A DNA stretch of 14,062 nucleotides from SZUA-448 sp045593785 (GTDB lineage: Bacteria > Bacillota > Clostridia > Lachnospirales > Lachnospiraceae), in contig JAZNXH010000053.1 in NCBI GenBank assembly GCA_045593785.1, positions 1 through 14,062 on the forward strand, written 5' to 3'. Every line of letters starts with the position of its first letter. Within the stretch, counting starts at the first letter, position 1. Below the pieces are notes generated by a model that was not told the DNA's origin, searched no databases, and was given only the letters and a program-made list of their open reading frames with translations. Positions 1-5,318 of the stretch are shown here, piece after piece. Made by a program: the position numbers and the translations under genes.

Positions 1-1
1 A

Positions 2-1426
2 GAAGTAAGATATGCACTCGCCGATGCGGTGGATAAATCGTTCAATGAGTATAATGTGTTGCTGTATCTGCTCGGTGAAAAGACGGGAAATGTCGAATTG
101 GATGCAGAAAAGCACGATACTATCGCGAAGCTGTTCACGGAAAACGTGAAAGCAAAGGTTTCTTCCTTCGTACAGCAAGGTAAGGTAGAACTTACCGTAT
201 ATGAGAAGAAGACCGAAGGCGGAAAAGAAAGTATCGAGGCGGTTGCGGTTCCGTTGCAGGCAGGCAACGGTCTGAGCACCGAAACGAAAGATATGGTAAC
301 CCCGGAAGTACTTGCCTTGATTGAAGTACAGGAAGATGGTACGGTGCAGTTTGCTGCAACGGAGGATGCTGCTGAACTGCTTCGTGATATTGAGTTGGTA
401 CCGGAGCGTAAGCAGGCTGAGACGATTGAGGATATCGTAGAGATTCTGGAAACGCAGGTGGCAGTACCGCTCGAGAATACGGATTCGATGCAGTTGCAGA
501 TTGATGTTAGCAAGGACAGTATCGGCAGTGTAGCAGAAGATATATTAACTGTATGGAAAGAAGCAGAAGACAAGTTAGAGTTGGATGTAACGCCGACGGA
601 CATACCGCAGCCGGAGAAGGTAGAGACAACGCCGACGCCTGTGGCAGAACCGGAAGTGGTCGTACCGGATGAAAATATAAGTGCAGAAACGGAAGCAACG
701 CCGACACCTATAGTTGAGCCGGAGGCGACTCCGACCCCTGCACCGCAGGTACCGGAAGCAACACCGACCCCTGCACCACAGACACCGGAAGCGACGCCGA
801 CGCCTGCACCGCAGAAGCCGGATAAGCCGGAACCGACGGCACCTGCGGTGCCGACAGTAACACCGGATAAGCCGGGTCCCATCGGACCGGAACTTCCGAC
901 ACCGGAAACACCTCCGGTAACGCCTGAGAAGCCGGAACCGCCAAAACCTGCGACACCAGAAGCAACACCGACCCCAAGTCCGAACCCGACGCCGACCCCG
1001 ATACCGGAAGTGGTTGATTTTACATATTCGGAATTGAGCAACGGTACAATCCGTCTGGAAAAGGCATTAAATACAAGTCTGACGGATATGACCGTACCGG
1101 GATATGTGAACGGGAAAAAGGTAGTGGCGGCAAGCGATGAGACTTTCTACGGTTGTGCAGCTACTTTACAGACGCTTCGTTTGCGCGAGGATGTAGATCC
1201 GGAGACGAATCTGCTTCCGCAATTGCTGTTTGGTGCATCAAGTTGTATGAAGTTAAAGACGGTTTACATGCCGCTTAGTTACGAAGTATATTTGGATGAA
1301 ATGCCTTTTGATCAGATCGAAGAACTTACGATAACCCGTGAAGGGGATCAGATGGTTCTGAGACTGAAGAAGAGTCTGGCGCTTATCTTCCTGGAATATT
1401 ATTCGCTTTTGAAAGATTATTTGTAA
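2..1426 (+). CDS. Surface protein with Pro/Thr-rich linker and BspA-like LRR C-terminus (5' partial)
   Basis: The reading frame is open from the left edge of the window (codons from base 2), so the gene begins upstream. A GTG at 29 has no ribosome site and is probably internal. About 475 codons are visible. The first ~200 are acidic and of mixed alpha/beta character, with no family that I recognise. From about 590 to 1010 the protein becomes a Pro/Thr/Glu linker with PEATPTPAPQ repeats, a typical wall-spanning spacer in exported Lachnospiraceae proteins. The last ~135 residues (from about 1015) contain the signature VPGYVNGKKV, a phenylalanine-tyrosine-glycine-cysteine turn and LQTLRL, as in the BspA-type leucine-rich repeat family (LRR_5). 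That family is usually extracellular and binds host or matrix partners. No LPXTG sorting motif or C-terminal membrane anchor is seen. Anchoring would have to come from the missing N-terminal part. The exact function is unknown. Confidence 0.7.
   Translation, partial: EVRYALADAVDKSFNEYNVLLYLLGEKTGNVELDAEKHDTIAKLFTENVKAKVSSFVQQGKVELTVYEKKTEGGKESIEAVAVPLQAGNGLSTETKDMVTPEVLALIEVQEDGTVQFAATEDAAELLRDIELVPERKQAETIEDIVEILETQVAVPLENTDSMQLQIDVSKDSIGSVAEDILTVWKEAEDKLELDVTPTDIPQPEKVETTPTPVAEPEVVVPDENISAETEATPTPIVEPEATPTPAPQVPEATPTPAPQTPEATPTPAPQKPDKPEPTAPAVPTVTPDKPGPIGPELPTPETPPVTPEKPEPPKPATPEATPTPSPNPTPTPIPEVVDFTYSELSNGTIRLEKALNTSLTDMTVPGYVNGKKVVAASDETFYGCAATLQTLRLREDVDPETNLLPQLLFGASSCMKLKTVYMPLSYEVYLDEMPFDQIEELTITREGDQMVLRLKKSLALIFLEYYSLLKDYL
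719..817 (+). repeat. 33-bp coding tandem repeat (PEATPTPAPQx)
   Basis: Three consecutive 33-bp units (719-751, 752-784, 785-817) encode the 11-residue motif PEATPTPAPQ plus one variable residue. The copies differ mainly at third codon positions (act/aca/acg, ccc/cct), so the amino-acid sequence is conserved over the DNA. Degenerate copies continue on both sides within the Pro/Thr linker. Confidence 0.9.
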
Positions 1427-1434
1427 AATTATGA

Positions 1435-1463
1435 TTGACACCGCAGGGTGGGAGTGTTATAAT
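1435..1463 (+). promoter_or_regulatory. Consensus sigma-A promoter of infC operon
   Basis: A perfect TTGACA (1435-1440), a 17-bp spacer and a perfect TATAAT (1458-1463), preceded by TG one base upstream (extended -10). Transcription should start near 1470, giving a leader of about 200 nt ahead of infC. This is the strongest promoter in the window, as expected for a ribosomal-protein operon. Confidence 0.93.
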
Positions 1464-1469
1464 GCAAGG

Positions 1470-1665
1470 GCTGTGAGTATATGAGGGTATACCACAGGAC
1501 AAAGCAGAGTATCCACTCTCACCCCCGGCTGAAGTCGATGCCAAAGGGTCATGATTCCTAAGAATACAACATATGATCGCTTTTGCGTGATGTGCTTGAT
1601 TTGGATTGAAGTGGATAGCTTGCTGTTCACTTTATTTTTTTATCTATCCGACGGAGGTACAAAGC
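1470..1665 (+). ncRNA. Structured infC leader (L20-leader-like attenuator)
   Basis: About 200 nt of untranslated leader lie between the promoter and infC. The segment can form several hairpins and ends in an intrinsic terminator (1609-1641). The 8-mer TATCCACT at 1510-1517 is perfectly complementary to AGTGGATA at 1610-1617, the 5' side of that terminator stem. The leader can therefore switch between a long-range antiterminator pairing and the terminator. ATCGC at 1576-1580 can also pair with GTGAT just downstream. In Bacillus subtilis the infC-rpmI-rplT leader is attenuated by L20, and an L20 leader family is known across Firmicutes. I infer the same control here from position and architecture. 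I did not confirm the conserved L20-binding core. Confidence 0.7.
1609..1641 (+). terminator. Intrinsic terminator in infC leader (attenuator)
   Basis: A 10-bp stem with two G-U wobbles (AAGTGGATAG 1609-1618 with CTGTTCACTT 1623-1632), a CTTG loop, then a U-rich tract (TATTTTTTT). It lies about 25 bases before the start codon of infC and after the promoter, so it can only act as an attenuator. GGATAG at 1613-1618 could alternatively pair with CTATCC at 1644-1649, just before the ribosome site. Confidence 0.82.
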
Positions 1666-1666
1666 C

Positions 1667-2173
1667 ATTAGCGATTTAATGATTAATGAGCAGATCAGGG
1701 ACAAAGAAGTCCGACTGATTGGAGAAGACGGAGAACAGCTGGGTATTTTCTCAGCAAAAGAAGCTTATGCGAAAGCGCAGGAGGCAGGACTTGACCTCGT
1801 AAAGATTGCGCCGACAGCAAAACCGCCTGTGTGCAAGATCGTAGATTACGGTAAATACCGTTACGACATGATGCGCAGAGAAAAAGAAGCAAAGAAAAAG
1901 CAGAAGGTTACAGAGCTCAAAGAGATCCGTTTGTCACCGAACATTGACAGCAACGACCTCAACACGAAGGCAAATGCAGCACGTAAGTTCCTCACAAAGG
2001 GAGACAAGGTAAAGGTTACTCTTCGTTTCCGCGGTAGAGAGATGGCGCACGTTGCATTCAGCAAGAAGATTTTGGATGATTTCTTCGCACTGGTAGAGGA
2101 TGTTGCAGCACTTGACAAGCCGACCAAGATGGAAGGCAGGAGCATGATGATGTTCCTGACAGAAAAGAAATAA
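1667..2173 (+). CDS. infC: Translation initiation factor IF-3 with AUU start codon
   Basis: IF3 binds the 30S subunit, keeps it apart from 50S and checks the start codon and initiator tRNA. The protein shows the conserved N-domain (INEQIRDKEVRLI, LDLVKIAPTAKPPVCKI, DYGKYRY), a Lys-rich linker helix and the C-domain (KEIRLSPNID, GDKVKVTLRFRGREM). The first ATG is at 1679, but GGAGG at 1653-1657 is 21 bases from it. ATT at 1667, in frame, is 9 bases from GGAGG and adds I-S-D-L before M-I-N-E, as in other IF3 proteins. This gives 168 residues, the normal length. AUU starts in infC are known in E. coli and Bacillus, where IF3 represses its own rare-start message. It is the first gene of the infC-rpmI-rplT operon, 36 bp before rpmI. 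Confidence 0.96.
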   Translation: MSDLMINEQIRDKEVRLIGEDGEQLGIFSAKEAYAKAQEAGLDLVKIAPTAKPPVCKIVDYGKYRYDMMRREKEAKKKQKVTELKEIRLSPNIDSNDLNTKANAARKFLTKGDKVKVTLRFRGREMAHVAFSKKILDDFFALVEDVAALDKPTKMEGRSMMMFLTEKK

Positions 2174-2209
2174 AGTTGATTACGAGCTAAATTAAAGGAG
2201 GATAAAGTT

Positions 2210-2407
2210 ATGCCGAAGTTGAAAACAAACAGAGCCGCAGCAAAGCGCTTCTCTATGACCGGTACCGGTAAGCTGAAACGTCAGAAAGCAGGTAAGCAGC
2301 ACATTCTTACCAAGAAGACCAGAAAGAATAAGAGAGATCTTCGTAAGGCAGAGATGGTTGACAAGTCAAACGTTCTGAACATGAAGAAGATGTTACCGTA
2401 CGCATAG
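2210..2407 (+). CDS. rpmI: 50S ribosomal protein L35
   Basis: A 65-residue, very basic protein with the L35 hallmarks: MPKLKTNRAAAKRF at the start, TGTGKLKRQKAGKQHIL in the middle and a C-terminal M-K-K-M-L-P-Y. Length is standard. It binds 23S rRNA in the large subunit. The start follows an AAAGGAGG site at good spacing. It lies between infC (36 bp away) and rplT (19 bp away), the universal gene order, and is co-transcribed with both. Confidence 0.98.
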   Translation: MPKLKTNRAAAKRFSMTGTGKLKRQKAGKQHILTKKTRKNKRDLRKAEMVDKSNVLNMKKMLPYA

Positions 2408-2426
2408 TTAGAAGGAGGATTAGACA

Positions 2427-2783
2427 ATGGCTAGAATTAAAGGCGGCTTAAACGCCAAGAAGAAACATAACAGAGTTTTAAAGCTGGCTAAGGGTTACAG
2501 AGGAGCCAGATCCAAACAGTATAGAATTGCTAAGCAGTCCGTAATGCGTGCACTTACTTCTGCTTATGCTGGTAGAAAAGAGCGTAAGAGACAGTTCAGA
2601 AGACTGTGGATCGCTCGTATCAATGCAGCTGCAAGAATGAACGATATCTCTTACAGCAAGTTGATGTACGGCTTAAAGCTTGCAGGTGTTGAAGTTAACC
2701 GTAAGATGCTGTCCGAGATGGCTATCTACGATGCAGAAGGCTTCAAGGCTCTTGCAGAGCTTGCAAAGAGCAAACTTGCTTAA
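2427..2783 (+). CDS. rplT: 50S ribosomal protein L20
   Basis: A 118-residue basic protein that starts with ARIKGG and carries the L20 motifs GYRGARSKQYR, RKERKRQFRRLWI and a C-terminal LAGVEVNRKMLSE segment. L20 is an early 23S rRNA assembly protein and, in E. coli and Bacillus, the repressor of its own operon. GGAGG lies upstream of the start. It is the last gene of the operon and is followed directly by a strong terminator. The leader attenuator upstream of infC is the likely target for its feedback. Confidence 0.98.
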   Translation: MARIKGGLNAKKKHNRVLKLAKGYRGARSKQYRIAKQSVMRALTSAYAGRKERKRQFRRLWIARINAAARMNDISYSKLMYGLKLAGVEVNRKMLSEMAIYDAEGFKALAELAKSKLA

Positions 2784-2801
2784 TTACAGTTAGCAATCAT
2801 G

Positions 2802-2832
2802 GGAGAACAACGGAAGTTGTTCTCCTTTTTTT
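2802..2832 (+). terminator. Intrinsic terminator of infC-rpmI-rplT
   Basis: A perfect 10-bp stem (GGAGAACAAC 2802-2811 with GTTGTTCTCC 2816-2825), a GGAA tetraloop and seven T. It begins 18 bp after the rplT stop and closes the ribosomal operon. Confidence 0.95.
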
Positions 2833-2866
2833 GTTCCGCAACGCCGAATAGTAGTAGCTCCAACAC

Positions 2867-2894
2867 TTGATTTTTTCGACACATGGGGTATGAT
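2867..2894 (+). promoter_or_regulatory. Probable sigma-A promoter for the 2934-4887 gene group
   Basis: TTGATT (2867-2872), a 16-bp spacer and TATGAT (2889-2894), just after the rplT terminator and 40 bp before the next start codon. It matches the consensus in most positions. It is the only plausible promoter in this gap. Confidence 0.55.
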
Positions 2895-2933
2895 AGAAGA
2901 AATTAAAAGAGGGTTGTGTCAAGGAGGGAATCT

Positions 2934-3185
2934 ATGAATAAGGTGTTGAATCAAATTTTTAGAAATCTGTTGTCCGCGATTGTATCTGGAGCCTGTTTCG
3001 CACTGTTAACTTACTGGGATAACGGTGAGGTTGATTTTTTGGTTGTTCTGGCATCTACACTGTTATCATTTATTCTCGTGTGCTTGCTTTGCTTGATTGC
3101 GCCACCGCTTCGCAGGTTAACAGGACATGATAAGAAGACAAATGATAATTGCGCAGATGATAGTGAAGGAAATTGTGAAGAATAA
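2934..3185 (+). CDS. Small membrane protein, two transmembrane helices
   Basis: An 83-residue protein that I do not recognise. The start is ATG 2934, seven bases after AAGGAGGG. An in-frame GTG at 2916 lies upstream of that ribosome site and is rejected. Two hydrophobic segments are visible, about residues 11-28 (LLSAIVSGACFALLTYW) and 36-57 (FLVVLASTLLSFILVCLLCL). They are joined by a short acidic loop (DNGEVD) and followed by a basic stretch (PLRRLTGHDKK) and an acidic, probably cytoplasmic tail. The stop codon lies inside the first unit of the 13-bp tandem repeat that separates it from the hydrolase gene. It is probably co-transcribed with the next two genes. Nothing in the sequence shows a specific function. 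Confidence 0.7.
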   Translation: MNKVLNQIFRNLLSAIVSGACFALLTYWDNGEVDFLVVLASTLLSFILVCLLCLIAPPLRRLTGHDKKTNDNCADDSEGNCEE

Positions 3186-3227
3186 CTGTGTAGAGTAACA
3201 GCGTAGAATAACTGCGTAGAATAACAG
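3180..3227 (+). repeat. 13-bp tandem repeat, 3.7 copies, across a stop codon
   Basis: The units are GAATAACTGTGTA (3180-3192), GAGTAACAGCGTA (3193-3205), GAATAACTGCGTA (3206-3218) and GAATAACAG (3219-3227). The first unit contains the TAA of the small membrane protein. Each unit carries TAA, and because 13 is not a multiple of 3 the stop falls in a different frame in each unit. The array fills nearly the whole gap before the hydrolase gene. Confidence 0.9.
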
Positions 3228-3236
3228 GGGGCCCGC

Positions 3237-4046
3237 ATGTTTTGGAATGCAAAAAACGGAAGCGTAACGCTTGACAATACAGAGATGAGCTATGTATCCT
3301 TCGGCTATGGTAAGAAGGTCTTTGTCGTGTTGCCCGGGCTGTCAGACGGACTGACTACAGTGAAGGGGAAAGCGCTGTTGCTGGTAACGCCGTACCGAGA
3401 GTTTTTCAAAGAGTATACGGTATATATGTTTAGTCGTAAGAACGAAATGCCGGAAGGGTATTCGATTCAGGATATGGCAGCGGACCAGGCGAAGGCACTG
3501 AAGGAGCTCGGAATAGACAGAGTCAGTATTATGGGCGTATCGCAGGGCGGAATGATAGCACAGGCATTTGCTATTGATTATCCTGAGATGGTAGAAAAGC
3601 TTGTTGTCGCTGTATCCGCACCATGTGCGAATGAGATGATACAGAAAAATGTGAGTTCGTGGATTGAGTTGGCATTGCAGGGCAATCACAAGAATCTGAT
3701 GATTGATACGGCAGAGAAGGGGTATACAGAAGAATATCTTAAAAAGTACAGAAAGATGTACCCGCTTCTCGGTATGGTAGGAAAACCGAAAAGTTATGAC
3801 AGATTTTTAGTGAATGCAAGGGCAATTCTGGGGTTTGATGTACAGGATGAACTGGACAGAATTGTGTGTCCGACCTATATCATCGCCGGTGGTGCGGATA
3901 AGACAGTAGGTGTGGAAGCTTCTTATAAGATGAAGGAACGGATTGCCAAAAGTGAACTGTATGTTTATCGGAACTTGGGACATGCGGCATACGAAGAGGC
4001 GAAGGATTTTTATCACAGGGTGTATGAGTGGCTAATGCGGATATAA
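3237..4046 (+). CDS. Alpha/beta hydrolase
   Basis: A 269-residue, cytoplasmic-looking protein of the alpha/beta-hydrolase fold, of the typical single-domain length. The oxyanion strand VVLPGLSDG is at residues 30-38. The nucleophile elbow G-V-S-Q-G-G is at 100-105 with Ser102, the acid is probably Asp221 in GGADKTVG and the base is His249 in NLGHAAYEE, so the full catalytic triad is present. The residues between the core and the acid (about 130-205) form the helical cap. Substrate cannot be told from sequence, and esterase or lactonase-type enzymes are the usual members. A modest AGGGGG ribosome site lies a few bases before ATG 3237. It follows the 13-bp repeat array and sits 52 bp before the transglutaminase-like gene, probably in one operon. 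Confidence 0.88.
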   Translation: MFWNAKNGSVTLDNTEMSYVSFGYGKKVFVVLPGLSDGLTTVKGKALLLVTPYREFFKEYTVYMFSRKNEMPEGYSIQDMAADQAKALKELGIDRVSIMGVSQGGMIAQAFAIDYPEMVEKLVVAVSAPCANEMIQKNVSSWIELALQGNHKNLMIDTAEKGYTEEYLKKYRKMYPLLGMVGKPKSYDRFLVNARAILGFDVQDELDRIVCPTYIIAGGADKTVGVEASYKMKERIAKSELYVYRNLGHAAYEEAKDFYHRVYEWLMRI

Positions 4047-4098
4047 ATATCCTCATACGAAAATAAATTTTCAGATGCAGAAGGGAAAGGGTAATTGT

Positions 4099-4887
4099 AT
4101 GTTTGAATATGGTATCGTGTATATTGTAGCTATCGTTGCATTTGCAGTTCAGCTGTTTTGTTGCGCTAAGGTAAAGAAAAAATGGGTACAGTTATTGCCA
4201 ACGCTTTTGTTTGTGTGCCCGACGATTGTTTGTTTTGTTTTAACGCTTGTTAGCGACGGATGGGACAGCATTGGTTTTCTGGTTCTTACGATACTTGCCG
4301 GCATCCCTGCGATTGGATGTGGCCTTGCGTGGTGCGGTTATGGAGCATATCTTGGGGTGTATCGTTGGCTGTGTAAAGAAGACCGTGAAATCACAAGACT
4401 CTGTGATATGTTAAGAAAAGAATTGCTGAACAACGGTTATGAATATGGATTTGTTGTGGATGGGAAAAAGTATAAACCCGATATGAGTAATGGGTTTGAC
4501 GAGGAGTATTACAATCAGGCAAAAACGATGTCCATTGTTCAGGACCCACTGGTTACGATGCAGGAAAAGATCGGAACCTGTGTAGACACCGTCGTAGTGA
4601 TGAAGCATCTCCTGGATGCACAGAAGGTGTCGAGCAAGATATGGCTCTTGTATAACCCGATGAAAAACAAAGTACATACGGTGCTGACCTTTAAAGTAGA
4701 AAGAATGGTTGTGTACTTAGAACTTACGCCGCAGTCCGCTAAGGAGAACTACGGAAAAGAGCTGGTCTATGCAGATGAAAGCGAGTTCCTGCAGGGATAT
4801 GTAGACAGGGGCTTTGAGGTGTCAGAAGTAACAGAGAGGGTTGTGGTCGGACAGCAGCCGGAATTTTTGTTGGAGAAAATAAGATGA
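4099..4887 (+). CDS. Membrane-anchored transglutaminase-like protein
   Basis: A protein of 262 residues starting at ATG 4099, which has AAAGGG seven bases upstream. An in-frame ATG at 4075 has no ribosome site. Hydrophobic segments at about residues 5-24, 30-52 and 58-90 predict three or more membrane helices. The soluble C-terminal part holds the order expected for a papain-like/transglutaminase core: Cys161 in EKIGTCVDTVVVMKHLL, His193 in NKVHTVLTF and an acidic partner, Glu208, in VYLELTP. Many transglutaminase-like domains in bacteria are proteases or peptidoglycan-linked enzymes rather than true transglutaminases. The family assignment is my inference from this triad. The catalytic domain follows the membrane part directly, so its side of the membrane is unsure. 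No terminator follows before the toxin-like locus. Confidence 0.62.
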   Translation: MFEYGIVYIVAIVAFAVQLFCCAKVKKKWVQLLPTLLFVCPTIVCFVLTLVSDGWDSIGFLVLTILAGIPAIGCGLAWCGYGAYLGVYRWLCKEDREITRLCDMLRKELLNNGYEYGFVVDGKKYKPDMSNGFDEEYYNQAKTMSIVQDPLVTMQEKIGTCVDTVVVMKHLLDAQKVSSKIWLLYNPMKNKVHTVLTFKVERMVVYLELTPQSAKENYGKELVYADESEFLQGYVDRGFEVSEVTERVVVGQQPEFLLEKIR

Positions 4888-4900
4888 TTTTGAAAAAGAC

Positions 4901-4929
4901 TTGAAAATCGAACAAATATTCGATATAAT
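4901..4929 (+). promoter_or_regulatory. Strong sigma-A promoter of the small toxin-like gene
   Basis: TTGAAA (4901-4906), a 17-bp spacer and a perfect TATAAT (4924-4929), only 13 bp after the preceding stop codon. The expected start, near 4936-4937, coincides with the left end of an inverted repeat, so the RNA begins with that repeat. A LexA-like box fills most of the spacer. Confidence 0.85.
4909..4922. promoter_or_regulatory. LexA (DinR)-like operator in the promoter spacer
   Basis: CGAACAAATATTCG matches the symmetric form of the Firmicute LexA/DinR box (CGAAC-N4-GTTCG) at all specified positions but one, an A for the G of the right half. The dyad extends outward to ATCGAA/TTCGAT (4907-4924). 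It lies between the -35 and -10 elements, where a bound repressor would block RNA polymerase. LexA control is an inference. Confidence 0.45.
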
Positions 4930-4969
4930 TTTTATAGTGCTACCATAACGGTAGGCGGTTAGTCTTCTA

Positions 4970-5028
4970 CGGAGGACTGTGACCTCCGATTACATAGAAA
5001 TCTGCTTGCAGAAATCTCTGATAGGAGG
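4970..5028 (+). promoter_or_regulatory. Alternative leader hairpins controlling the toxin ribosome site
   Basis: CCTCC at 4983-4987 has two perfect partners. One is GGAGG within CGGAGG (4970-4975), giving a 6-bp hairpin with a 7-nt loop. The other is GGAGG at 5024-5028, the actual ribosome site of the small gene. The pairings exclude each other, so the message can expose or hide its ribosome site. This is read directly from base complementarity, and its use in vivo is inferred. Confidence 0.55.
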
Positions 5029-5037
5029 ATTTTGCTT

Positions 5038-5136
5038 ATGCTAACCATCGAAAGCTTGATTGCTGTTATCAGCTTATGCTTGACTTGCTTCAGTCTTGGC
5101 TATTCGGTTGGTAAGAATGGCAAGACACAAAAATAA
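5038..5136 (+). CDS. 32-residue hydrophobic peptide, putative type I toxin
   Basis: The peptide MLTIESLIAVISLCLTCFSL plus GYSVGKNGKTQK is one membrane helix (about residues 3-24) followed by a short basic tail. This is the layout of type I toxins such as Fst (33 residues) and of the holin-like toxins of Firmicutes. A strong ribosome site (TAGGAGG, 5022-5028) lies nine bases before ATG 5038. A near-consensus promoter stands about 100 bases upstream, and the stop codon is embedded in a terminator stem. A converging promoter on the other strand would make a short RNA antisense to the 3' end. Small hydrophobic peptides ending in G-Y-x-x-G-K and T-Q-K seem familiar to me from Clostridia, but I cannot name a family. 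Membrane toxicity is inferred from architecture, not shown. Confidence 0.68.
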   Translation: MLTIESLIAVISLCLTCFSLGYSVGKNGKTQK

Positions 5137-5215
5137 CCGCCCGAGCCTTCGAAACCGGAGCAGTTATTTTTGACTGTTAATATTTCGGGCTAACCGTCTA
5201 TCGGTAGCACTTTCT
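5128..5215 (-). ncRNA. Putative antisense antitoxin RNA
   Basis: A minus-strand promoter (5222-5250) would start an RNA near 5215 and the shared terminator would end it near 5128, giving about 88 nt. It overlaps the 3' end of the toxin message, including the stop codon and terminator (about 44 bp). It also carries CTACCG and ACAGTC, complementary to CGGTAG (4949-4954) and GACTGT (4975-4980) in the toxin leader. No reading frame with a ribosome site is seen in it. This matches the RNA II role in the pAD1 par system. No expression evidence is available. Confidence 0.55.
5129..5171. terminator. Bidirectional terminator shared by toxin mRNA and antisense RNA
   Basis: AAAAATAAC (5129-5137) pairs with GTTATTTTT (5163-5171), extended inward by GC/GC and CCG/CGG pairs with small mismatches. 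The T tract lies at 5167-5171 on the plus strand and at 5133-5129 on the minus strand, so transcripts from both sides would end here. The stop codon of the small gene (5134-5136) is inside the stem. Confidence 0.75.
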
Positions 5216-5221
5216 ATAAAT

Positions 5222-5250
5222 ATATTACCATCTTGTTGCGGGTATGTCAA
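5222..5250 (-). promoter_or_regulatory. Minus-strand sigma-A promoter for the antisense RNA
   Basis: On the minus strand: a perfect TTGACA (5250-5245), a 17-bp spacer and TAATAT (5227-5222, four of six). The perfect -35 and ideal spacing, with no minus-strand gene immediately downstream, suggest that it drives a noncoding RNA. Confidence 0.65.
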
Positions 5251-5318
5251 ATTTATTAGTATTGTTTGAAACTCAAATTGATGTAAGTTTGCATTTGGTG
5301 AGTTTGGTGTATCTTGAC

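Larger units (their letters stand above)
4937..5210. repeat. Inverted repeat flanking the toxin-like cassette
   Basis: The left arm (4937-4962) and right arm (5190-5210) are inverted copies sharing GTGCTACC, then (G)-G/A-TAG, then CGGTTAG. The left arm has about 5 extra bases in the middle and contains its own hairpin (CTACC 4940-4944 with GGTAG 4950-4954). Each arm lies at the predicted start of one of the two converging transcripts, so both RNAs would start with nearly the same sequence. Confidence 0.8.

Noticed and set aside
507..977. Minus-strand frames opposite the Pro/Thr linker.
   Set aside because: They are shadows of the repetitive plus-strand coding sequence, and no start signals are present.
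2916..2933. GTG 2916 as start of the small membrane protein.
   Set aside because: It lies upstream of the AAGGAGGG site that serves ATG 2934.
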